A DNA stretch of 26,791 bases, from IMG/VR virus record IMGVR_UViG_3300002514_000126, positions 6,062-32,852 of that record; one strand, written 5' to 3'. The position numbers and the translations under genes were made by a program. The DNA comes from a virus. Of this stretch, positions 22,201 to 26,791 are shown piece after piece. The stretch's first letter is position 1. Each line of letters starts with the position of its first letter. The notes beneath the pieces were generated by a model. The model had not been told where the DNA came from. It saw only the letters and a program-made list of their open reading frames with translations, and made no database searches.

Positions 22201-22479
22201 ATGAAATTAACATTATTTAGTCAATGGGAGTGTAAAACTTGTTTAGTAATGAAAGAAACTTTGGAAAAAGAAGAGATGAAGTATAAAGTTATAGAAGTAC
22301 TAGAACATAAAGAATTGTGGGAAGGAATTAGGAAACAACAACTTCAATTAGACCCTACTGGTATAATGTATACACCTACTGTATTAGTAGAGAGTAAAGG
22401 CATAGGGGTTTATATTTCAGCAGGTCGAGATTTTGATACAGTCGAAGAGGCATTAGATAAAATAAGAGAATATTTATAA
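22201..22479 (+). CDS. Glutaredoxin-like protein (CKTC)
   Basis: 92 residues. The start TLFSQWECKTC places a C-x-x-C pair (C11, C14) at the tip of a thioredoxin fold. MYTPTVLV supplies the cis-proline, and a helical SAGRDFDTVEEALDKI end follows. The redox pair CKTC differs from classic CPYC glutaredoxins and the GHK-binding residues are not clear. It may use another donor. It starts 3 nt after the glutamine synthetase stop and is followed 2 nt later by thioredoxin. Confidence 0.85.
   Translation: MKLTLFSQWECKTCLVMKETLEKEEMKYKVIEVLEHKELWEGIRKQQLQLDPTGIMYTPTVLVESKGIGVYISAGRDFDTVEEALDKIREYL
22469..22477 (+). promoter_or_regulatory. TATTTAT motif before thioredoxin
   Basis: AATATTTAT, 4 nt before the ATG at 22482. 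It coincides with the Tyr-Leu-stop codons of the preceding gene, so it may be chance. Confidence 0.25.
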
Positions 22480-22481
22480 TT

Positions 22482-22793
22482 ATGGAAGTAAACGATAGTA
22501 CTTTAGAAAAAACCTTAAAAGATAATAAAGTAGTTTTATTAGATTTTTGGGCAGAATGGTGTGGTCCCTGTAGAATGCTAAGTCCTACTATTCAAGCATT
22601 AGAAACGGAATTTAAGGATAAAGTGGTAATAGGAAAATTAAATATTACCGAGAACCCTACTTCCTCTACTAAATACGGTGTAAGGAGTATACCTACCGTC
22701 ATTATTTATAAAAATGGAAAAGAGATGGAGAGATTAGTGGGGATAAGAGAGAAATCTTTTTATGAAGATAAAATTAATTATTATTTAAATTAA
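22482..22793 (+). CDS. trxA: Thioredoxin
   Basis: 103 residues, the standard thioredoxin length. VVLLDFWAEWCGPCRML contains the classic active site W26-C27-G28-P29-C30, and VRSIPTVIIYKNGKE gives the cis-proline strand. ADxx-type IGKLNITENP and the final helix are normal. Thioredoxin reduces disulfides in target proteins such as ribonucleotide reductase. In phages it can also serve DNA metabolism enzymes. It lies between two glutaredoxin-like genes in the GS operon, with gaps of 1-2 nt. Confidence 0.96.
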   Translation: MEVNDSTLEKTLKDNKVVLLDFWAEWCGPCRMLSPTIQALETEFKDKVVIGKLNITENPTSSTKYGVRSIPTVIIYKNGKEMERLVGIREKSFYEDKINYYLN

Positions 22794-22794
22794 A

Positions 22795-23067
22795 ATGAAA
22801 ACATTATTAATATATTCAGAGGATGGTTGTCCTTGGTGCACCAAAATGAAAGGGTTGCTGGATGAAAGTAACATTAAGTTTTTAGTAAGAGATATTGAAA
22901 GATATGATAAAGAATGGGAACGGGTAAGTGAAGAAGCTAAAACTGAATACATACCTACTGTGTGCATCGTAGACCATGATGAAAAAACTAAAACTTATTT
23001 AACACCTGATGTAGATTTCGAGGAAATTGAAGAAGGTGTAGAAAAAATTAAAATATTGATGACATAA
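22795..23067 (+). CDS. Glutaredoxin-like protein (CPWC)
   Basis: 90 residues. LLIYSEDGCPWCTKMKGLL has the C12-P-W-C15 active site, close to classic glutaredoxins, and EYIPTVCIVD gives the cis-proline. A C-terminal FEEIEEGVEKI helix completes the fold. It probably exchanges thiols with glutathione, bacillithiol-like thiols or thioredoxin reductase; which of these is unknown. The stop overlaps the start of the next gene (TAATG), so the five genes from 21121 to 23663 form one translationally linked unit. Confidence 0.9.
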   Translation: MKTLLIYSEDGCPWCTKMKGLLDESNIKFLVRDIERYDKEWERVSEEAKTEYIPTVCIVDHDEKTKTYLTPDVDFEEIEEGVEKIKILMT

Positions 23068-23663
23068 TGGGATTAGATATTTCATATTATAGTGATGTAA
23101 AACGAATTCCCGACCAGGAAGTTCCAGAAGGTGTAGAACCGTGGAATGCCGCTTATGACGAATGGGAAGAGAAGAGGGGAAGAGACACTTCCTTATATTA
23201 TATTAGACCAGACCATTCTTATTTTGATGGACATTTACAAGGGTTAGAACCTGGATGGTATGAAGTTCCTGCTGTAAGTGAAAATTACTTCAGAGGAGGA
23301 AGTTACAGTGGGTATAATACCTGGAGAAATGACCTTGCCCTAGCAGCGGGTTATAAAGGAGGTGCAGACGGAGCGTGGAATCTTCATCATATGTTATATG
23401 AACCAGATAGTCCTTTATTTTTAGAACTCATTAATTTTTCGGATTCCGACGGTGTTATAGGTCCTATTATAAGTAAAAAACTTTATAATGATTTTGTTCG
23501 ACATGAAAAAGATATCTTAAAAAAGGTGGACGATTGGTATTTAAAAATGGACCCAGACAAAGAATATAATACAGATGATGTACAGTATTTTATGATGAAG
23601 TATAACCAATGGAAAGAAGCGTTTAAAGAGGCTTCTAATAATGGTTTTGTTTCTTTTCATTAA
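23067..23663 (+). CDS. MGLDI-family conserved phage protein
   Basis: 198 residues. The start MGLDISYYSDVKRIPD, the aromatic FRGGSYSGYNTWRNDLALAAGY, and INFSDSDGVIGPIISKKLYNDFVRH mark a family found in phages and some bacteria, known only as hypothetical proteins. The FSD-x-x-G-x-IG segment is the best conserved. No catalytic motif is known to me. Its place at the end of the GS-redox operon may link it to metabolic takeover, but nothing in the sequence proves this. Confidence 0.75.
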   Translation: MGLDISYYSDVKRIPDQEVPEGVEPWNAAYDEWEEKRGRDTSLYYIRPDHSYFDGHLQGLEPGWYEVPAVSENYFRGGSYSGYNTWRNDLALAAGYKGGADGAWNLHHMLYEPDSPLFLELINFSDSDGVIGPIISKKLYNDFVRHEKDILKKVDDWYLKMDPDKEYNTDDVQYFMMKYNQWKEAFKEASNNGFVSFH

Positions 23664-23665
23664 GA

Positions 23666-23697
23666 TTTGTCTTTCTCTTTTATTTTTCTTATTTTTG
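23666..23697 (+). promoter_or_regulatory. Bacteroidota-type promoter for the 23714 gene
   Basis: TTTG at 23666-23669, 20-nt spacer, TATTTTTG at 23690-23697. The ATG at 23714 is 16 nt downstream, giving a very short leader. Confidence 0.6.
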
Positions 23698-23713
23698 TGT
23701 CAAATAAAAAACG

Positions 23714-23986
23714 ATGGTAGAACAAAACCCAATCCTGGAACAAATTACTGAATTAAATCCCGAAGCTATTGTATTAGATGGTTTAGATAATGCAATAATA
23801 GGTATAGGGCATTCTAAAGATTTAGAACCTAGATTAATCTATTCAATTACAAATATTATATCCATTCTGATGAACCGTGATAAAATGACTTTCCTAGAAG
23901 CACAGGAATTTTATGACTATAATATTGTGGATGGTTATTTTGGAAACCACGGACCTATATTTTTAGACTCACATAATAAGGATTAA
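23714..23986 (+). CDS. Small conserved phage protein, 90 aa
   Basis: EAIVLDGLDNAIIGIG, RLIYSITNIISILM, then FLEAQEFYDYNIVDGYFGNHGPIFLD. This order (LDG-DNAIIG, I-YS, eA-Ey--YN-----G---P-F) belongs to a widespread family of small phage and plasmid proteins with no assigned role. The fold is probably alpha/beta. The gene is monocistronic, with its own host-like promoter, and probably expressed early. Confidence 0.7.
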   Translation: MVEQNPILEQITELNPEAIVLDGLDNAIIGIGHSKDLEPRLIYSITNIISILMNRDKMTFLEAQEFYDYNIVDGYFGNHGPIFLDSHNKD

Positions 23987-24034
23987 AAAATTCAAATTAA
24001 TACGGGAGAAATTTTTTTCTTAGTAAATTTTTCG

Positions 24035-24042
24035 TATATTTG
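24035..24042 (+). promoter_or_regulatory. Bacteroidota -7 element for the 24078 gene
   Basis: TATATTTG fits TAnnTTTG exactly. The matching upstream position is a T-run (24012-24019) rather than TTTG. The leader to 24078 is about 30 nt. Confidence 0.55.
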
Positions 24043-24077
24043 TACTACAGTAATTAACTCACTAAATTATAATACAA

Positions 24078-24350
24078 ATGGCTTATACCAATTTTAATAG
24101 ACACGAATCAATGTCGAAAGAAGTTTTCGAACAAATAGGGAGTCTACTTCATAAAGACTTATATGAATATGAAATTACAACAGAACAGAGAAGGTCAGTA
24201 ACCAATGAACTTTTTGGGTTATATGATGGTTATCTTTATGAGAGTTTACTGAGAGAGGCCGATAACTTACCTGAACCAGTAAGAAGAAAAATTAAAGAGG
24301 TATGGTACGCATGTAGTCTTTACCCGAAATCTACCACACAAGTTTTTTAA
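24078..24350 (+). CDS. Hypothetical protein, 90 aa
   Basis: Starts MAYTNFNRHESMSKEVFEQIG and is helical throughout, with a charged middle (ITTEQRRSVTNELFGLYDGYLYESLLREAD) and PEPVRRKIKEVWYA near the end. No motif is recognised. It is flanked by its own promoter and, 3', by a CCCC-TTTA-GGGG hairpin just before the promoter of the Ro60-like gene, so it is transcribed alone. Likely an early phage protein by promoter type. Confidence 0.6.
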   Translation: MAYTNFNRHESMSKEVFEQIGSLLHKDLYEYEITTEQRRSVTNELFGLYDGYLYESLLREADNLPEPVRRKIKEVWYACSLYPKSTTQVF

Positions 24351-24357
24351 AAAAAAT

Positions 24358-24369
24358 CCCCTTTAGGGG
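24358..24369. repeat. Small hairpin before the Ro60-like promoter
   Basis: CCCC-TTTA-GGGG. On the + strand no T-run follows; on the - strand an 8-base T-run does. It directly abuts the TTGACA of the next promoter. Confidence 0.35.
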
Positions 24370-24399
24370 TTGACAGACAGAAATTTTTTTATATACTTG
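24370..24399 (+). promoter_or_regulatory. Promoter for the Ro60-like gene
   Basis: TTGACA at 24370-24375, and TATACTTG at 24392-24399, one mismatch to TAnnTTTG; the gap from TTG to this element is 19 nt. The leader to the ATG at 24475 is about 70 nt. Confidence 0.65.
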
Positions 24400-24474
24400 A
24401 AGAACATTAGTGACTTTTACTATTTAATTCACTACTTATAATACTATTTAAAATTTACTTTAATCCTAGAAACT

Positions 24475-25911
24475 ATGAATTTAAGAGACGCACTTCAGAC
24501 ACAAGACACCGTAACCGAGAATGGAATGACAACTAATTCTTCTTCTTTAAATCACTGTGTAGACCTATTCTTTCAGATAGGTGCGATGAGAGGTATGGAC
24601 AAGAAAAGACTTGTTTCTAAATTCTCCAAGGCGTATAACGAAGACGCTCTAGTAGCCATGAGAATTTTATTCTGGGCACGAGACGTAAGAGGGGGTGCGG
24701 GTGAAAGACAAATTTTTAGAGATTTACTAGGTTGGTTATGTGAAAACCACAGTGACGTACTTACCAAGAATATTCATTTAATTAGTGAATATGGTAGATG
24801 GGATGACATTTTGACACTCATGAATAGTAAAAACTGTTGGTTAGAACCGTTAGCTTTAATCAAAACTGCGTTAGAAAACAAAGATGGGTTATGTGCAAAG
24901 TGGATGCCTAGAAAAGGAGTTAAAGCAAATACTATTAGAAAGTATATGAAAATGACTCCTAAAGAGTACCGAAAAACTTTAGTAGGATTAACTAATGTGG
25001 TGGAAACCAGTATGTGTTCTAAGGAATGGGAGAATATTAACTATTCTAAATTACCATCCTTGGCATCATCTAGGTACCAACAAGCATTTCACAAAAATGA
25101 TGGTGAAAGATATCGTGAGTACGTAGAGTCTTTGAAGAAAGGTACTACCAAAATTAACGCGGGAGCGGTATACCCTTACGACATCACTAAATCTGTTAAG
25201 TTCGGTGACGCGGAAGTTGCGAGTGAACAGTGGAAAGTTTTACCTAATTACATGGAAGGTTCTGAAGAAAGAATTCTCCCCGTAGTAGATGTTTCAGGTT
25301 CAATGAGTTGTCCCGCGGGAAATAATCCTAACCTTACTTGTATGGATGTTGCAGTCTCATTAGGTTTATACATTTCGGAAAGAAACGTAGGTCCTTTCCA
25401 AGACACGTTCGTAACGTTCTCGGCAAGACCAAAACTTCAAGTACTTAATGGTAACCTAAGGGAGAGATTGAGTCAACTATACCGAGCGGAATGGGAGATG
25501 AATACGAACATACAAGCAACCTTCAAACTTATTCTAGACCAAGCGGTTAAACATCAAGTCTCTCAGGATGATATGCCTACCAAGGTTCTTATCCTATCAG
25601 ATATGGAATTTGACCAAGCGACAGGTAAGTCATGGAGTTATAATGAGGTACCTCAGTGGAATCCTACCGCTCAACAAATGATTAAAGGAATGTATCAAGA
25701 GGCTGGATATGAAATGCCAGATATCGTTTACTGGAACTTAAATGCCAGAAATGATAATTTCCCAACTTCAGTTAATGAAATGGGGACAGCATTAGTATCT
25801 GGTTTCTCTCCTTCAATCATGAAAAGTATTTTAACATGTGAGGAATTTACTCCTTACAAAATGATGATGGAGACTATCGACTCACCTCGATACGAACCAA
25901 TCAGGGTCTGA
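24475..25911 (+). CDS. Ro60/TROVE-DUF2828-like RNA-binding protein with vWA domain
   Basis: 478 residues. The N-terminal half is an alpha-solenoid with the diagnostic MTTNSSSLNHCVDLFFQIGAM, then FWARDVRGGAGERQIFRDLLGWL and SEYGRWDDIL. These segments match DUF2828 and resemble TROVE/Ro60 proteins. From about residue 268 a vWA domain follows with MIDAS residues DVSGSM (272-277), NTNIQATF (about 344) and LSDMEFD (about 377), and ends in YWNLNARN and ALVSGFSPSIMKSIL. Ro60 rings bind misfolded RNA and partner Y RNAs, and guide exonucleases. Most phages lack such a gene. The protein may survey or degrade RNA. It is followed directly by a structured non-coding region, as Ro genes are by Y RNA genes. 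Assignment to DUF2828 versus TROVE is not certain. Confidence 0.85.
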   Translation: MNLRDALQTQDTVTENGMTTNSSSLNHCVDLFFQIGAMRGMDKKRLVSKFSKAYNEDALVAMRILFWARDVRGGAGERQIFRDLLGWLCENHSDVLTKNIHLISEYGRWDDILTLMNSKNCWLEPLALIKTALENKDGLCAKWMPRKGVKANTIRKYMKMTPKEYRKTLVGLTNVVETSMCSKEWENINYSKLPSLASSRYQQAFHKNDGERYREYVESLKKGTTKINAGAVYPYDITKSVKFGDAEVASEQWKVLPNYMEGSEERILPVVDVSGSMSCPAGNNPNLTCMDVAVSLGLYISERNVGPFQDTFVTFSARPKLQVLNGNLRERLSQLYRAEWEMNTNIQATFKLILDQAVKHQVSQDDMPTKVLILSDMEFDQATGKSWSYNEVPQWNPTAQQMIKGMYQEAGYEMPDIVYWNLNARNDNFPTSVNEMGTALVSGFSPSIMKSILTCEEFTPYKMMMETIDSPRYEPIRV

Positions 25912-26207
25912 TGGGTAGACCAAAGAATCTCTTCGGCAAAATTTAACTATAAATCAAAACCAGAGAGAGAGGTGGAAGTTACTCCCCACCTTGTTGAATA
26001 ACAAAAAAAGGGGTATTTAGTCTCAGGAGTCCTAAGTAAAAAAAGAGTCCACACTTGATTCTGACTACCCAGAAGATTTAAAAATTCTCGTGACTTTGTC
26101 ACGTTTATATAGAAAGGAAGGCTACAGCAATCTTTAATTGTAACCAAATCAAACAACGACCCCCTTCCTGAATTTATTAAAACCCCAGTGACGACTGGGG
26201 TTTTTTT
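25912..26207 (+). ncRNA. Candidate structured RNA (Y-RNA-like position) with terminator
   Basis: About 270 nt without a credible gene between the Ro60-like stop and a strong terminator. Seen: a closing helix TGGGTAG (25912-25918) with CTACCCA (26065-26071); hairpin AGGTGG/CCACCT (25970-25991); hairpin TTGTT/AACAA with GAAT loop (25991-26004); hairpin CGTGAC-TTT-GTCACG (26089-26103); and helix AGGAAGG (26115-26121) with CCTTCCT (26163-26169). The loop ACTCC (25981-25985) could pair with GGAGT (26026-26030) as a pseudoknot. The position next to a Ro60-like gene is where bacterial Y RNAs are often encoded. No typical tRNA T-loop is seen. It could also be a long structured 3' UTR of the Ro60-like mRNA. 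Confidence 0.5.
26179..26207 (+). terminator. Strong Rho-independent terminator
   Basis: AACCCCAG (26181-26188), loop TGACGA, CTGGGG (26195-26200) then seven T. The first two T also pair with AA, giving an 8-bp stem. Confidence 0.92.
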
Positions 26208-26208
26208 A

Positions 26209-26240
26209 TTTGGTGGTTTAAAATATTTTTCTTATATTTG
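26209..26240 (+). promoter_or_regulatory. Bacteroidota-type promoter close to the 26245 start
   Basis: TTTG at 26209-26212, 20-nt spacer, TATATTTG at 26233-26240. Expected initiation about 7 nt downstream falls on the ATG at 26245, so the mRNA may be leaderless. Confidence 0.6.
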
Positions 26241-26244
26241 TATT

Positions 26245-26376
26245 ATGAATGAAATAGAAATAATAGGAACTTTTGTTAAAGTAAGAATCGGAAACGAACT
26301 TTACGTTTATTTTGGGGGAAGTCTTTTATATAAAAGATGGATTAACCAAGGATATGGAAAAGTTTTTCACCGGTAA
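26245..26376 (+). CDS. Hypothetical protein, 43 aa
   Basis: I set the start at the ATG at 26245 (MNEIEIIGTFVKVRIG), not at an upstream in-frame ATG at 26188 that would lie inside the terminator. The peptide looks like a small beta-rich protein with ELYVYFGGSLLYKRW. Its -7 promoter element ends 4 nt before the ATG, so translation may start on a leaderless transcript. No family is recognised; its small size lowers confidence. Confidence 0.5.
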   Translation: MNEIEIIGTFVKVRIGNELYVYFGGSLLYKRWINQGYGKVFHR

Positions 26377-26398
26377 AATTATAAATTATATGTGTAAT

Positions 26399-26773
26399 AT
26401 GACATTGACAAAAAGACAACTAAATAAAAGATTAAGTGAAGAAGTTTTAAAGGGTAGAGATTTTCCTGGACAAACTCTCCAGGGTCTAGAAATTAGAGTT
26501 ATGAGAGCTAGACCATTAGGTGCTCATCAATCGTGGAGACACGGTGGGACAAATGTAACTGGGGTTCATATTCGAATTAAAGGGAAGGTACTCTCCAGTA
26601 AAAAGGAGATGCTACCCCTAACTCGATACGGTTCCAAAGCTATCCGTAACTATTTACGTATCAGTGAAGATAGTGTTAATAAAGTAATTGGTAGTTGGGT
26701 AAAACTATGGGGATTTACCTCTAATATTTATGTAGAAAATATGACTATAGTTTATGAATCAGATAAAATTTAA
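26399..26773 (+). CDS. Hypothetical protein, about 124 aa
   Basis: In-frame starts are possible at 26354, 26390 and 26399. I prefer 26399 (MTLTKRQLNKRL) or 26390, since both lie after the 26376 stop. The N-terminus is a basic helix, followed by a region rich in Arg, Gly and His (EIRVMRARPLGAHQSWRHGG), a strand GVHIRIKG, and a helical YGSKAIRNYLRISEDSVNKVI. The basic character suggests nucleic-acid contact, but no domain is recognised. It is probably cotranscribed with the 26245 gene. Confidence 0.6.
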   Translation: MTLTKRQLNKRLSEEVLKGRDFPGQTLQGLEIRVMRARPLGAHQSWRHGGTNVTGVHIRIKGKVLSSKKEMLPLTRYGSKAIRNYLRISEDSVNKVIGSWVKLWGFTSNIYVENMTIVYESDKI

Positions 26774-26791
26774 ATAAAATTTAAATAAAAT
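26764..26791 (+). repeat. Short AT tandem repeat at the window end
   Basis: AAAATTTAAAT is repeated twice directly after and over the last stop codon, and the window ends in it. Its full extent is unknown. Confidence 0.5.

Noticed and set aside
24358-24369. CCCC-TTTA-GGGG hairpin as terminator of the 24078 gene
   Set aside because: No T-run follows on the + strand; it is kept only as a small inverted repeat.
25947-26156. A 69-aa frame on the - strand inside the Ro60-like downstream region
   Set aside because: No family resemblance and no upstream signals, and it runs through the hairpins of the candidate RNA.
1-26791. tRNA genes, CRISPR array, integrase or IS element
   Set aside because: I looked for tRNA T-loop signatures, regularly spaced repeats and recombinase or transposase motifs and saw none; a tRNAscan-SE run would settle the tRNA point.

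Overview
The window looks like part of the genome of a large lytic tailed phage that infects a member of the Bacteroidota, most likely a Flavobacteriia-like host. The phage reading rests on dense, strand-switching, largely hypothetical small genes plus lysozyme, amidase, M23 peptidase, DUF932, DUF3310, PcfJ-like and Ro60/DUF2828-like genes, and on the absence of chromosomal housekeeping operons. The host reading rests on AT-rich DNA, almost no Shine-Dalgarno sequences, several promoters of the Bacteroidota form TTG/TTTG-N19-20-TAnnTTTG, and a signal peptide ending in the typical AQ. No tRNA, integrase, IS element or CRISPR array was seen.

Left part (1-17728): strand-alternating, probably late genes. 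A family of proteins with a shared Cys/WCT domain recurs at <1-972 (with leucine-rich repeats), 3535-5187 (with a winged-helix-like end), 5191-6939 (with a long acidic tail) and, in divergent form, inside the 1025-aa membrane/zincin protein at 10958-14035. Between them lie an NAD-sugar epimerase, a secreted protein, three peptidoglycan hydrolases (M23, amidase, GH24 lysozyme), a DHH phosphoesterase fused to a helical domain, DUF192 and DUF3310 proteins, a zinc-knuckle protein and a phage copy of ribosomal protein bS21. Seven of these proteins start with a short MKLI/MNI-type leader, and six of the seven contain [IL]xE near the N-terminus. Nearly all of them have the motif A(C/G)TATTTAT either 4-5 or 15-16 nt before the start codon, which I read as a candidate late promoter.

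Right part (17819-26791): mostly + strand, with host-like promoters and probably expressed earlier. It holds a DUF932 gene, a two-TM holin-like protein on the - strand, a PcfJ-like protein, and a tight operon of type II glutamine synthetase, two glutaredoxin-like proteins flanking a thioredoxin, and an MGLDI-family protein. Small conserved proteins follow, then a Ro60/DUF2828-like vWA protein. About 270 nt of strongly structured non-coding DNA with a terminal helix and a strong terminator follows that gene directly; it is a candidate Y-RNA-like partner.

The most interesting points are the Ro60-like gene with its structured RNA, the leader-plus-TATTTAT gene set built around the Cys/WCT paralogues, the phage bS21 in an SD-independent host background, and the glutamine synthetase/redox operon. 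All functional statements come from reading the sequence and from family knowledge; no searches were run.
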